37,342 nt of DNA from Eubacteriaceae bacterium UBA1433 (GCA_002329295.1 DCTT01000008.1:20465-57806); one strand, 5' to 3'. Numbered from the stretch's first letter, positions 26,100 through 35,306 are shown. The notes: a model not told the origin generated them from the letters alone. Numbers and translations: made by a program.

Positions 26100-26124
26100 A
26101 TTGCTGCAGCATTGCAGCAATTTG
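26100..26124 (+). terminator. Hairpin after the lipoprotein gene, weak terminator or operator
   Basis: A perfect 9-bp stem (ATTGCTGCA / TGCAGCAAT) with a GCAT loop, followed only by TTTG. The short T-run makes termination uncertain. The palindrome lies 40 bases upstream of the dnaE -10 box, so a regulatory site is also possible. Confidence 0.45.
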
Positions 26125-26160
26125 TGTGTCCGAGAAAAAAACGTATCACACCGCAAAAAA

Positions 26161-26169
26161 TGATATAAT
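26161..26169 (+). promoter_or_regulatory. Extended -10 promoter for dnaE
   Basis: TGATATAAT matches TG-N-TATAAT exactly. No good -35 box is present at 16-18 bases. The dnaE start is 21 bases downstream, so the 5' leader would be short. Confidence 0.6.
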
Positions 26170-26190
26170 AGCGGCAGGAGAGATGCAGAA

Positions 26191-29100
26191 ATGAAATCAA
26201 AATTTGCACACTTGCATTTACATACACAATATTCGCTGCTGGACGGATTCGTCAGAATCGAAAACTTGGTCAAGCAAGTAAAAAAACTGGGAATGGACAG
26301 CGTTGCCATTACAGACCATGGCGCAATGTTTGGCGTTCCCGCTTTTTATGATGCCTGCAAAAAAGAAGGGATCAAGCCGATTATCGGGTGCGAAGTGTAT
26401 GTTGCACGGCGGGGGATGCAAAGCAAAGAAGGAAAGCAGGATACGGAACCTTATCATTTGATTTTGCTTGCGGAAAACAACAAGGGGTATCAAAACCTGA
26501 TGAAAATTGTTTCGGCAGGCTACACAGAGGGGTTTTATTATCGCCCTCGTGTGGATAAAGAAGTGCTGAGAAAGCACAGCGAGGGAATCATTGCGCTGAG
26601 CGCGTGTTTGGCAGGGGAGATAGCCGTGCATATTCTGGCGGGAAAATATGAAGAGGCAAAGAGGGCTGCCGAAGAATATAGAGATATTTTCGGCAAGGAC
26701 AACTTTTTTTTGGAGCTGCAGGAAAACGGCATTTATGAACAAAAAATCGTGAATTTTCATTTGAAGCAGCTTTCAAAAGAGTTGGAGATAGAGCTGGCAG
26801 CGACGAACGACGTGCATTATTTGTTCCAGGAAGATGCAGAGACCCACGATGTTTTGCTGTGCATCCAAACCAATGCCAAGGTCAATGACGAAAACCGAAT
26901 GCGATTTTCATCGGACAGTTTTTATTTGCGCAGTCCCGAGGAAATGGAAAGCATTTTTTCAGACACGCCTTTGGCGGTGAGCAACACACAAAAAATTGCG
27001 GATCGATGCAATGTGGAGTTCGCCTACGGGCTGTTTCATCTGCCGGAATTTGAACTTCCCGCCAATTTGACGTCCAAAGAATATTTGTCGCAGCTTGCCC
27101 ATAAGGGATTGAAGCAAAAATGCGGCGAAAAAACGCAACAGGAGCTTCAACCTTATCAAAAACGGTTGACGGAAGAAATTGATGTCATTGATGAAATGGG
27201 ATACTGCGATTATTTTTTGATCGTATGGGATTTTATTCGCTATGCAAAAGAAAACAACATCACGGTAGGGCCCGGAAGGGGTTCGGCGGTGGGGAGTCTG
27301 GCAAGCTATTGTTTGGATATTACGACGGTGGACCCGATGAAATATCAGCTGCTTTTTGAACGGTTTTTGAATAAAGAAAGGGTGAGTATGCCCGATATCG
27401 ACATTGATTTTTGCATTCGCCGCAGGCAAGAAGTGATTGATTATGTGACGGAAAAATATGGAACCAACAGCGTGGCGCAAATCATCACCTTTGGCACCAT
27501 GGCGCCGAGGGCAGCCATTCGAGACGTGGCGCGTGCATTGGATGTGCCGTATTATGTTGCGGACAATGTTGCAAAAATGGTGCCCAATATTCTCAACATT
27601 ACGATTGATCAGGCCGTTGAGATGAATTTTCAACTGCGAGAATTGATTGAAAAAGACCCCGTGGTTGCGCGAATTATAAGGCTGGCCAGGGAAATGGAGG
27701 GCTTGAGCAGACATGCTTCGACCCATGCGGCCGGCGTGGTGATTGCAAAGGGCGATATTACGGATTATGTGCCTTTGTATATGCAGCAGGACAGCAAAAA
27801 AGGACGCATTATTTCAACGCAGTTTTCGATGGGGTATTTGGAACGGTTGGGGCTTTTGAAAATGGACTTTCTCGGGCTTCGCAACTTGACGATGATACAA
27901 GACTGTTTGGCGAATATTGAAAAAAACCACGGTGTTTTTATTGATATGGACACGATTGGTTATGATGAGCCGAAAGTGTATGAATTGCTCGCAAAAGGCG
28001 ATACTTTCGGGGTCTTTCAGTTGGAAGGCAGCGGGATGCGCCAATTTATCACCGAAATGAAACCCGGCGGCTTTGAAGACATTATTGCCGCCGTTGCGCT
28101 GTATCGTCCCGGGCCCATGGACTCGATTCCCACCTATATTCACAATAAAAAAAATCAGGATCAAATCTCGTACATTCATCCGAAGTTAGAGCCTATTTTG
28201 GATGTAACTTACGGGTGCATTGTCTATCAGGAACAGGTGATGCAAATTGTGCGCGAAATCGGCGGCTACTCGATGGGTCAAAGCGATATTTTGCGTCGTG
28301 CCATGAGTAAAAAACAAGCGGATGTGATGACGGAGCAAAAGGATATTTTTATCAACGGACAGGTAGACGAAAGGGGACAGGTCATTATTGAAGGCGCTTT
28401 GCGACGAGGGGTGGACGAAAAGAGCGCAACGCAGATTTATGATCAGATGCTGAGCTTTGCGCAATATGCGTTTAACAAGTCGCATGCCGCCGCCTATGCG
28501 GTTATCGCTTATCAAACGGCATGGCTCAAATGCATGTATCCGGTGGAGTTTATGGCGGCGTTGTTGTCCAGCGTCATGGACAGCGAGGGCAAGATTGCGT
28601 TGTATATTCAAAACTGCAAAAACATGGGCATTGAGGTTTTGCCGCCGGATATCAATGAAAGCGAACATCATTTCACTGCGGTGGGAGATAAAATCCGTTT
28701 CGGATTGCGTGCGGTGAAGCATGTGGGCGAGGGGGTCATTGAAGAGATTATCGAAGAAAGAAAATTGCGGGGCGCTTTTTTGCATTTTCACGATTTTGTG
28801 TCTCGTTTAGGGGGCAGCGTCAATAAAAAAGCGGTGGAGTTTTTGATCAAAGCTGGCGCTTTTGACTTTGGTCAAAGCAGCATGCGCAGCACGTTGCAGG
28901 CCAATATGGAACAAGTGATTAACGGCGTTGCCAATGCGGCAAAAAACAAAATCGAAGGGCAGTTGTCTCTCTTTGACCAAAACGTGTTGCCGGAGTTGAA
29001 TTATACGGAAATGATCAAACAAGAGCCCTGGGATGAGCAGGAGACGATCGCCTATGAAAAAGAGGCGACAGGGATTTATATCACGGCACATCCGCTGGAA

Positions 29101-29685
29101 AAGTACAACGAGACTTTAAAAGGGTATGATTGTCTGGACAGCCTTACGTTGAGTGATGAAGAATTCACCCATGGGCATGACAGAGAAAACTGCATGGTGG
29201 CGGGCATTATCAGCGATGTTCGCACCATTGTTACGAAAAAGGGAAATCCGATGGCCTTTGTCACGATTGAAGACAACTTTGGAACCATTGATGTGGTCGT
29301 GTTCAGTGAAGAATATAAAAAACATATCGATTCGATTTCAAAAGAAAAAATTGTGCTGGTTAGTGGTATAATAAGTGCGAAAGAAAATCAGGCAGCCAGT
29401 GTCATTGCGCAAAAAATTCAGCCGATAGAAGAGGGCATCAATGCTCAAACGGGGCAGCATGCTTTGCGGTTGATGATCGCCATCCCCAGTGAAAAATATC
29501 AGCTTTATGAAGAAGAAATACGCAGCGCTTTATCACAAAATCCCGGTGAAGGAAAGGTGTATCTGCATTTTACGGACACGGGGCAAAAGCTGTTGGCGGA
29601 CAAAGCGTTTTGTGTGACTGTCTCGGAAGAATTGGCAAAGACATTGGCGGCGTTGTTGGGTGAAGGCAGCGTGCAGATTTTTTAA
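26191..29685 (+). CDS. dnaE: DNA polymerase III subunit alpha, DnaE
   Basis: A 1164-residue replicative polymerase of the DnaE1 type by length. The PHP domain opens the protein (FAHLHLHTQYSLLDGF, 5-20). The polymerase catalytic acids lie in PDIDIDF (401-407), and GPGRGSAVGSL precedes them. The helix-hairpin region near 760 is FNKSHAAAYAVIAYQTAWLK. An OB-fold occupies about 1000-1080 (GIISDVRTIVTKKGN onward). A GGAGAG ribosome site lies before the ATG. DnaE synthesises DNA in the replisome; whether it is the leading-strand enzyme here depends on a PolC gene elsewhere. It heads a + strand unit that also includes mltG. Confidence 0.96.
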   Translation: MKSKFAHLHLHTQYSLLDGFVRIENLVKQVKKLGMDSVAITDHGAMFGVPAFYDACKKEGIKPIIGCEVYVARRGMQSKEGKQDTEPYHLILLAENNKGYQNLMKIVSAGYTEGFYYRPRVDKEVLRKHSEGIIALSACLAGEIAVHILAGKYEEAKRAAEEYRDIFGKDNFFLELQENGIYEQKIVNFHLKQLSKELEIELAATNDVHYLFQEDAETHDVLLCIQTNAKVNDENRMRFSSDSFYLRSPEEMESIFSDTPLAVSNTQKIADRCNVEFAYGLFHLPEFELPANLTSKEYLSQLAHKGLKQKCGEKTQQELQPYQKRLTEEIDVIDEMGYCDYFLIVWDFIRYAKENNITVGPGRGSAVGSLASYCLDITTVDPMKYQLLFERFLNKERVSMPDIDIDFCIRRRQEVIDYVTEKYGTNSVAQIITFGTMAPRAAIRDVARALDVPYYVADNVAKMVPNILNITIDQAVEMNFQLRELIEKDPVVARIIRLAREMEGLSRHASTHAAGVVIAKGDITDYVPLYMQQDSKKGRIISTQFSMGYLERLGLLKMDFLGLRNLTMIQDCLANIEKNHGVFIDMDTIGYDEPKVYELLAKGDTFGVFQLEGSGMRQFITEMKPGGFEDIIAAVALYRPGPMDSIPTYIHNKKNQDQISYIHPKLEPILDVTYGCIVYQEQVMQIVREIGGYSMGQSDILRRAMSKKQADVMTEQKDIFINGQVDERGQVIIEGALRRGVDEKSATQIYDQMLSFAQYAFNKSHAAAYAVIAYQTAWLKCMYPVEFMAALLSSVMDSEGKIALYIQNCKNMGIEVLPPDINESEHHFTAVGDKIRFGLRAVKHVGEGVIEEIIEERKLRGAFLHFHDFVSRLGGSVNKKAVEFLIKAGAFDFGQSSMRSTLQANMEQVINGVANAAKNKIEGQLSLFDQNVLPELNYTEMIKQEPWDEQETIAYEKEATGIYITAHPLEKYNETLKGYDCLDSLTLSDEEFTHGHDRENCMVAGIISDVRTIVTKKGNPMAFVTIEDNFGTIDVVVFSEEYKKHIDSISKEKIVLVSGIISAKENQAASVIAQKIQPIEEGINAQTGQHALRLMIAIPSEKYQLYEEEIRSALSQNPGEGKVYLHFTDTGQKLLADKAFCVTVSEELAKTLAALLGEGSVQIF

Positions 29686-29727
29686 CAAAAACGATTTTAA
29701 GGTAATGAAAAAAAAGGGAGAAACAGT

Positions 29728-30798
29728 ATGAAAAAACCGATTCGATGGATGATTATTTTTTGCTTGATCCTGTTGGTGGTTGGGGCGGCGGCAGTGAAAA
29801 TCTCTTTGGGGCCTGTGGGCAACAGCGATGACATTGTCAAATTTGTCGCTGCGGAGGGCGATACGTATTATTCGCTTGCACCAAAATTGAAAGAGGCAAA
29901 ACTGATTCGCTCGGAGACAGCTTATAAGCTGTATGTGAAATGGACGAAGCCCACATCGTTTCAAGCGGGAAAATATCCGATGAAGCAAAGCATGTCCGTA
30001 AAAGAAATTGTGGAAATGCTTGAAAAAAATGCTACGTATAATCCTGATGCCGTTATTATTTTGTTTCCGGAAGGAAAAAATATGCGCGGCATTGCGAAAA
30101 TCATTGCCAACAACACCAACAATACGGAAGAAGACGTCTTTGCACTGCTGAAAGATGAAGCTTTTATAGAAGAGATGATTGCGAAATACTGGTTTTTGAC
30201 ACCGGATATTCAAAACGAACAAATATATTATCCTCTGGAAGGCTATTTGTTCCCCGATACCTATGAATTCAGCGGCAAAGATGCCACGGTGAAGGAAATT
30301 TTTCTTGTGATGCTCAACGAGACCAATAAAAAACTGGAACCTTACAAGGCGGAAATGCAGGGAGGCAAATATACGATTCATGAATACATGACGCTGGCTT
30401 CCATCATTGAACACGAATCCTGGAACAGCGATGACAGGGCAGGCATTGCCGGCGTGTTTTATAATCGCCTTAACGCAGGGTGGCCTCTCGGCAGTGATGT
30501 AACCACGTACTATGCCGTTCAGGTAGATATGGGAGAAAGAGATTTATACAAGTCCGAGTTGGAGGCCTATAACGCATACAATACGCGCAGCAGCAAAATG
30601 GCGGGCAAGCTGCCCGTAGGGCCTATCTGCAACCCGGGAATCGATTCGATTAAGGCGGCCGTACGACCTGCGGAGCATGAATATTTTTATTTTGCCGCCG
30701 ACAAAAACCGCAAAACCTATTTTACGAAGACCTATGACGAACACAAAAAAGTCATTGCCGATTTGAAGAGCAAGGGACTTTGGTATGTGCACGAATAA
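29728..30798 (+). CDS. mltG: Endolytic murein transglycosylase MltG (YceG-like)
   Basis: A 356-residue membrane-anchored enzyme. One N-terminal helix (about 7-25) is followed by a LysM-like segment (GDTYYSLAPKLKEAKLI) and the catalytic YceG domain. The catalytic glutamate is E228 in ASIIEHES, and AGVFYNRLNAGWPLGSD, YNTRSSKMAGKLPVGPI and NPGIDSIKAAVRP are the domain signatures. MltG cleaves nascent glycan strands in the wall and is thought to set their length. AAAGGGAG precedes the start, 42 bases after dnaE. The next gene starts 11 bases after its stop, the same neighbour as in Bacillus yrrL-yrrM. Confidence 0.95.
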   Translation: MKKPIRWMIIFCLILLVVGAAAVKISLGPVGNSDDIVKFVAAEGDTYYSLAPKLKEAKLIRSETAYKLYVKWTKPTSFQAGKYPMKQSMSVKEIVEMLEKNATYNPDAVIILFPEGKNMRGIAKIIANNTNNTEEDVFALLKDEAFIEEMIAKYWFLTPDIQNEQIYYPLEGYLFPDTYEFSGKDATVKEIFLVMLNETNKKLEPYKAEMQGGKYTIHEYMTLASIIEHESWNSDDRAGIAGVFYNRLNAGWPLGSDVTTYYAVQVDMGERDLYKSELEAYNAYNTRSSKMAGKLPVGPICNPGIDSIKAAVRPAEHEYFYFAADKNRKTYFTKTYDEHKKVIADLKSKGLWYVHE

Positions 30799-30809
30799 AA
30801 AAGGACTGC

Positions 30810-31463
30810 ATGACAGTGGATAAAAACATACAATATATCCGTTCGCTGCTGAAGGAAGAACAGGACACCGGCCGGTTGCGCCGAGAGGAAGAACAAAGAC
30901 ACATTCCCGTTATTCGCCCCGAAGTTTTGCGCTTACTGACCCTTTGCATCCGTTTGTCAAAAACGGAGAAAATATTGGAAATTGGCGCCGGTGAGGGCTA
31001 TTCGGCGATTTGCTTTGCCAAGGCAATCGGAGAAAACGCCGACATTATCACCATTGAGCAGGACGAAGAGCGTGTTTATGCCGCCAGAAGCAATATACAA
31101 ACCTTTGGGCTTGAGAAGGCCATTACCGTTATTCATGATGATGCGGTGGCAGCCTGTCGCAGCATGCCGGGTGAAGAAATATTTGATATGGTTTTTTTGG
31201 ATGGCCCGAAAACGCACTATTTGTCGCTGTTAGACGACTGCATTCGCCTGGTGAAAACAGGAGGGCTGATTGTCGCGGATAACGTGCTGTATTTTGGCAT
31301 GGTTTCCGGCCAAAAAGAACTATTGCGGAAAAAGCGAACTTCCACGGAACACTTGCAGGAATTTTTGGAAGCCGTTACCACGGATGCACGTTTGCTGACG
31401 GCGATCATCAACTTTGAGGACGGGCTTGCGATCAGCATGAAAAAGGAAGAGAAAAACCAGTGA
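30810..31463 (+). CDS. trmR: tRNA 5-hydroxyuridine methyltransferase, TrmR-like
   Basis: A 217-residue class I SAM-dependent O-methyltransferase of the YrrM/TrmR group. ILEIGAGEGYSAICFA (55-70) is the SAM-binding glycine loop, ITIEQDEER holds the acidic residue for the ribose, and VFLDGPKTHYL with VADNVLYFG provide the metal-binding acids. It should methylate ho5U34 to mo5U34 in tRNAs reading family codon boxes. AAGGA precedes the ATG. Its last four bases overlap the GTG start of the trhP-like gene, which makes the substrate, so the two genes form a functional pair. An earlier in-frame start at 30780 is unlikely as it overlaps mltG. Confidence 0.88.
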   Translation: MTVDKNIQYIRSLLKEEQDTGRLRREEEQRHIPVIRPEVLRLLTLCIRLSKTEKILEIGAGEGYSAICFAKAIGENADIITIEQDEERVYAARSNIQTFGLEKAITVIHDDAVAACRSMPGEEIFDMVFLDGPKTHYLSLLDDCIRLVKTGGLIVADNVLYFGMVSGQKELLRKKRTSTEHLQEFLEAVTTDARLLTAIINFEDGLAISMKKEEKNQ

Positions 31464-32689
31464 AAAAACCGAAATTGTTGGCGCCGGCAGGCGACATGTC
31501 CCGATTGAAAACCGCCATTGATTATGGCGCGGATGCCGTTTATATCGGCGGAAAGATGTTTGGTCTGCGTGCAAATGCGGGCAACTTTGATTTGGAAGAA
31601 ATAGCGCAAGGAGTAGGCTATGCCCATGAGCAGGGAAAAGAAGTCTATGTAACGGTAAACATTTTGGCGCATAATTATGACTTGGCGACGATGGAGGAAT
31701 ACATTCGCCGTTTGATTGCACTGAAGATAGACGGAATCATTGCCGCCGATGCCGGCGTGATTGCGATGATTCGACAAATCGATCCCGCTATGCATATTTC
31801 TTTGTCTACGCAGGCAAGCTGTACCAACTATCGTGCGGCGCAGTTTTGGCATCAGGCAGGGGTAAATCGCATCGTGCTTGCCAGGGAATTGAGCGCGGAA
31901 GAAATTGCCGAGATTATTCAAAAAAAGCCTGACGGATTGCAGATTGAAATATTTGTACACGGAGCAATGTGTATTGCTTATTCGGGCAGGTGTTTATTGA
32001 GTCATGTGATGGCGGCCAGAAGTGCAAACAGGGGAGATTGTGCGCAGCCCTGCAGATGGAATTATCGTTTGGTGGAAGAAAAGAGGCAAGGAGAATATTT
32101 TCCGGTTTTTGAAGAGGAGCAGGGGACGTATATCTTAAATTCAAAAGATCTGTGCCTGATAGAGCATTTGGATAAAATTATCGATATGGGTGTGGACGTG
32201 CTGAAAATTGAGGGCAGGATGAAAACGGAGTTTTATGTGGCGACGGTGGTTGGCGCCTATCGGCGTGCGATAGATGCTTATATGAAGTCGCCTGCGCAAT
32301 ATCATGGGATGAAGGATGCACTGAAAGAAGAAGTGAAAAAAATCAGCTACAGAGAATACACTACGGGGTTTTTTTGTGAAAAAACCGATGCGATGAGTCA
32401 AAACTACAACGATTCGAGTTATGTGCGCGATTGGGAATTTGCAGGGGTGGTGATGGACTATGACCCTGTGAAAAAAGCGGCAACGATACAACAACGAAAC
32501 AAGGTGGTGGCAGGGACAACGGTGGAGATTATCGGCCCCTACAGAGACTATATTACATACAAAATAGAACAGATGCGCGATATAGAGGGAAACAGCATTT
32601 CATCGGCGCCCAGGGCAATGCAGCTGTTTTGTTTTGATATTGATGCACCGCTGCGGCGCGGGGATATGATCAGGCAACCAATCAAGTAA
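31460..32689 (+). CDS. trhP: U32 peptidase-like tRNA hydroxylation protein, TrhP
   Basis: A 409-residue U32-family protein starting at GTG 31460, inside the stop of trmR. KLLAPAGDMSRLKTAIDYGADAVYIGG is the family start, EIFVHGAMCIAYSGRCLLS (from residue 163) fits the U32 signature, and CRW, DLCLIEHL and KIEGRMKTEFYVA are further conserved blocks. The conserved cysteines may bind an iron-sulfur cluster. TrhP proteins take part in prephenate-dependent hydroxylation of U34 in tRNA, which TrmR then methylates. Bacillus has two adjacent U32 genes (yrrN, yrrO); only one is present here, close to YrrO/TrhP2 in size. The gene ends at the strong terminator at 32702. Confidence 0.9.
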   Translation: MKKPKLLAPAGDMSRLKTAIDYGADAVYIGGKMFGLRANAGNFDLEEIAQGVGYAHEQGKEVYVTVNILAHNYDLATMEEYIRRLIALKIDGIIAADAGVIAMIRQIDPAMHISLSTQASCTNYRAAQFWHQAGVNRIVLARELSAEEIAEIIQKKPDGLQIEIFVHGAMCIAYSGRCLLSHVMAARSANRGDCAQPCRWNYRLVEEKRQGEYFPVFEEEQGTYILNSKDLCLIEHLDKIIDMGVDVLKIEGRMKTEFYVATVVGAYRRAIDAYMKSPAQYHGMKDALKEEVKKISYREYTTGFFCEKTDAMSQNYNDSSYVRDWEFAGVVMDYDPVKKAATIQQRNKVVAGTTVEIIGPYRDYITYKIEQMRDIEGNSISSAPRAMQLFCFDIDAPLRRGDMIRQPIK

Positions 32690-32701
32690 ATTTTTTACAA
32701 T

Positions 32702-32733
32702 AAAAAGAGAGCTGCATATGCAGCTCTTTTTTT
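32702..32733. terminator. Bidirectional terminator between trhP and the oxidoreductase operon
   Basis: A perfect 20-base palindrome (AGAGCTGCAT with its complement) is flanked by an A-run on the left and seven Ts on the right. It serves the + strand trhP unit and, read from the other side, the - strand gamma-subunit gene. Confidence 0.9.
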
Positions 32734-32742
32734 ATTTGAAGT

Positions 32743-33282
32743 TTATACAGATGCGTATCCGCGTTTGAATGCTTCTGTGTTCGCAGCTTCAAATGCATTT
32801 TTGCCTTTTTTGCTGAACATGTCGTTCATGCCGTCAATGGCTTCTTGCTCTGAGTAGTCGCCCATGAGCTTAACCAAAGCACCAAGCATAACAATGTTTA
32901 GTCCTCTGGGATTATTAAGTTCGTTGACGATGGTGGTAGCAGGAACCCCAACAACTTTTACGTCATCACGTACGTTCGTGTCGCAGGTAACAATGTCGCT
33001 GTCGATGAGCATGATGCCACCCGGCTTAAGAATTTTGATGAATCGGTTAAAGGAAGGGATGTTCAGTGCCATGATTGCATCGGGAGCTTCCTGTCCGGGA
33101 GAAAAGATTCTGCCGTCGCTGTATTTTACGGTACAGTTCGCTGTGCCGCCTCTCATGGCTGCGCCATATTCAGGCATCCAGGTTGCTTTTTTTCCGCTGA
33201 ACAATGCAACTTGCGATAGAATCAAACCCGCGGTCAAAACACCTTGACCACCAAATCCTGCAAATACGACTTCTTTTAACAT
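32743..33282 (-). CDS. 2-oxoacid:ferredoxin oxidoreductase, gamma subunit
   Basis: A 179-residue gamma subunit of the pyruvate/ketoisovalerate oxidoreductase family. VFAGFGGQGVLTAGLILSQ is the highly conserved N-terminal motif; MPEYGAAMRGGTANCTV and NIVMLGALVKL follow. The subunit is part of the core that binds CoA and closes the active site. It is last in the - strand operon, one base after the beta gene stop, with a G-rich ribosome site (GGGGGG) before its ATG. The subunit layout (gamma separate, ferredoxin separate) is that of Vor/Kor four-subunit enzymes. Confidence 0.93.
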   Translation of the reverse strand: MLKEVVFAGFGGQGVLTAGLILSQVALFSGKKATWMPEYGAAMRGGTANCTVKYSDGRIFSPGQEAPDAIMALNIPSFNRFIKILKPGGIMLIDSDIVTCDTNVRDDVKVVGVPATTIVNELNNPRGLNIVMLGALVKLMGDYSEQEAIDGMNDMFSKKGKNAFEAANTEAFKRGYASV

Positions 33283-33283
33283 T

Positions 33284-34024
33284 TTATTTGCCCCCCTTAT
33301 TCTTCAATTCGCCAAGCGGATAGTAAGGAACAAGCTCTTTGATGATTCTTTCCTGTGCTTCCAACGGACTCATGTGCCAGTTGGTCGGGCAGGGAGAAAG
33401 AACTTCAACCATCGAATGTCCGATACCGTCACTTTGCGCCTGCAATGCTTTTTTGATGTAACCTTTTGTTTTGTTGATTTCAGCAGGAGTAAACAACGCA
33501 CCACGGGCAACATAAGCGGTGTCAAAGCTTGTTGCGATCATTTCCGGCATTTTAATGGGAAGACCGCTGAGCTCAACATCACGTCCGTTAACGGAAGTAG
33601 TTGTTTTTTGACCCGGCATGGTGGTCCATGCCATTTGTCCGCCGGTCATACCGAAGTTAGTGTTGTTAATTGTAACTACTGTGAATTTTTCGTTTCGGTA
33701 TGCCGCGTTCATTGTTTCGGCAAAACCGATATTGTAAGCATCACCGTCGCCCTGGTAAGAAATAACCAATGTGTCGGGTTTTAATCTTTTGATAGCTGTC
33801 AGGGATGCACCGTTACGTCCGTGTGCGCCTGTGAAGATGTCGATATCCAAACTGTTGTCCAACAAGGATGCGCATCCTACGGGTTTTCCGAAGATAACAT
33901 TGTCGTTATAACCGAGTTCTTCAACACATTCCATAATCAGTCTTACGACAATACCATGTCCGCAACCGGGACAGAAAGGAACTTGTCGTGCAATTTTTTC
34001 GGGAACTTTTTTTACAACTGCCAT
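33284..34024 (-). CDS. 2-oxoacid:ferredoxin oxidoreductase, beta (TPP-binding) subunit
   Basis: A 246-residue beta subunit. ATG at 34024 (MAVVKKVPEK) is chosen because AAGGAGGT lies 9 bases upstream; the frame is open further back into the alpha gene. FCPGCGHGIVVRL (17-29) is the family motif with two cysteines, and GDGDAYNIGFAETMNAA is the thiamine diphosphate/Mg binding site, followed by NNTNFGMTGGQMAWTT. This subunit carries out decarboxylation of the 2-oxoacid. It follows the alpha gene by one base. The choice between 2-oxoisovalerate and 2-oxoglutarate as substrate cannot be made reliably by eye. Confidence 0.92.
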   Translation of the reverse strand: MAVVKKVPEKIARQVPFCPGCGHGIVVRLIMECVEELGYNDNVIFGKPVGCASLLDNSLDIDIFTGAHGRNGASLTAIKRLKPDTLVISYQGDGDAYNIGFAETMNAAYRNEKFTVVTINNTNFGMTGGQMAWTTMPGQKTTTSVNGRDVELSGLPIKMPEMIATSFDTAYVARGALFTPAEINKTKGYIKKALQAQSDGIGHSMVEVLSPCPTNWHMSPLEAQERIIKELVPYYPLGELKNKGGK

Positions 34025-34025
34025 A

Positions 34026-35084
34026 TTAGAATACCTCCTTAACTTCGCCGGCTTTAATTGCTTCGAATTTTTTGAGGACATCTACAGTCTTGGGAACTCC
34101 GGGAGGTGAAGTAATTGTATAGCACGGTACGTCACCAAATCCTTTTTTCTTAGCAAACAAAGCTACGTCTTCAACCATTTGACCATCGTCAGCGGTTTCG
34201 ATTGTGACAAATCCTTTTACGTCTTTGTTGATTGCATCAAATGCCTTTTGCGGGAAAGGCCAGAGAGAAATTGCTCTGACAACGCCGAGTTTTTCTCCTC
34301 TTTTCCTGGCATCGTCTACGATACCCAAGGCGATACGTCCGGGAATGCCGTATGCGAAGAATACGTATTCTGCATCTTCAACGCCAACTGCTTCCCATCT
34401 TTGTTCGTTTTCTGTAATTTCGGCACGAAGTGCATTACGTCTTTGTGCGCGTTCGTAAAGATCCATTGTCATTTGAGACGGTTGCGGGTTTGTGTGTTTC
34501 CCGTCAAATGCCCAGTCATAGAAAGGAACTTCTTTGTAATCCGGATATTCGCAGTCTTCCATCATTTGGCCGAGAGCGCCTTCTGTCAGGATTACAACGA
34601 TATTTCTGTACTTTTCGGACAAATCAAATGCCAGATACACCAAATCCACTGCTTCCTGCACTGAAGAAGGAGAGAGGACGATGTTTCTGTAGTCGCCGTT
34701 TCCGCCACCGCGTGTTTCACGCAAATAGTCGGTTTGGCCGGATTGCAATGAACCGAGCCCGTCACCATAACGGCAAACGGAAATCATTACGCAAGGATAG
34801 TCTGCTGCTTGCATGTAGCTGACGCCTTCCTGCTTTAATGAAATGCCGAGACCCGAAGATGCTGTAAGAACTCTGGAACCAACAGATGCTGCGCCGTAAA
34901 CCATGTACATAGCACCCAGTTCACTTTCTGCCTGGATGTATTGTCTGCCGGCTTCTTGTGCACGCCAGGACATATACTCCATAATTTCTGACGAGGGTGT
35001 AATCGGATAACCTGCATACATATGCATGCCCGCTCGAATAGCGGCTTCAGCCATAGCGATATTGCCTTTTACCATATCTCCCAT
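34026..35084 (-). CDS. vorB: 2-oxoacid:ferredoxin oxidoreductase, alpha subunit (VorB-like)
   Basis: A 352-residue alpha subunit. GNIAMAEAAIRAGMHMYAGYPITPSSEIME (from residue 6) is the pyrimidine-side domain with the conserved YPITPS. ASSGLGISLKQEG and TDYLRETRGGGNGDYRNIVL are typical of the Vor/Kor group rather than pyruvate oxidoreductases. The C-terminal part is the domain II/III region that contacts the cofactor. AAGGAGGTACTACTT lies before the ATG. Operon order is ferredoxin, alpha, beta, gamma. In an anaerobe it could oxidise branched-chain 2-oxoacids from amino acid fermentation, or make them reductively. Length (352) favours VorB. Confidence 0.85.
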   Translation of the reverse strand: MGDMVKGNIAMAEAAIRAGMHMYAGYPITPSSEIMEYMSWRAQEAGRQYIQAESELGAMYMVYGAASVGSRVLTASSGLGISLKQEGVSYMQAADYPCVMISVCRYGDGLGSLQSGQTDYLRETRGGGNGDYRNIVLSPSSVQEAVDLVYLAFDLSEKYRNIVVILTEGALGQMMEDCEYPDYKEVPFYDWAFDGKHTNPQPSQMTMDLYERAQRRNALRAEITENEQRWEAVGVEDAEYVFFAYGIPGRIALGIVDDARKRGEKLGVVRAISLWPFPQKAFDAINKDVKGFVTIETADDGQMVEDVALFAKKKGFGDVPCYTITSPPGVPKTVDVLKKFEAIKAGEVKEVF

Positions 35085-35099
35085 AAGTAGTACCTCCTT

Positions 35100-35306
35100 T
35101 TAATCCGGTTTCCTTATTTCAAATACGCCATCGGGACAGGTCGTGTAGCACATTCCACATGCGATACATTTGCTGTCATCAACTACTGCATACTTGAAAC
35201 CGGAAGAATTGAAATCAGCCGAGAAGCTGATCGCTTGCTTGGGACAATGTTTTACACAATATCCACATTGCTTGCATTGCTCTTTTTTCACAATAACTTT
35301 GCTCAT
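35100..35306 (-). CDS. 2-oxoacid:ferredoxin oxidoreductase, delta (2x[4Fe-4S] ferredoxin) subunit
   Basis: A 68-residue ferredoxin-like subunit. Two cluster-binding blocks are visible: CKQCGYCVKHCP and CIACGMCYTTCP, each C-x2-C-x2-C-x3-C, for two [4Fe-4S] clusters. ATG at 35306 has GGAGGA eight bases upstream; the open frame nine codons earlier lacks a ribosome site. It passes electrons from the TPP-bound intermediate to free ferredoxin. First gene of the operon, 15 bases before the alpha gene and 29 bases after a good -10 box. Confidence 0.93.
   Translation of the reverse strand: MSKVIVKKEQCKQCGYCVKHCPKQAISFSADFNSSGFKYAVVDDSKCIACGMCYTTCPDGVFEIRKPD

Noticed and set aside
29533..30414. 293-codon open frame on the - strand opposite dnaE/mltG
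   Set aside because: Antisense to mltG, whose catalytic motifs are intact; Phe/His/Arg-rich composition without recognisable domains.
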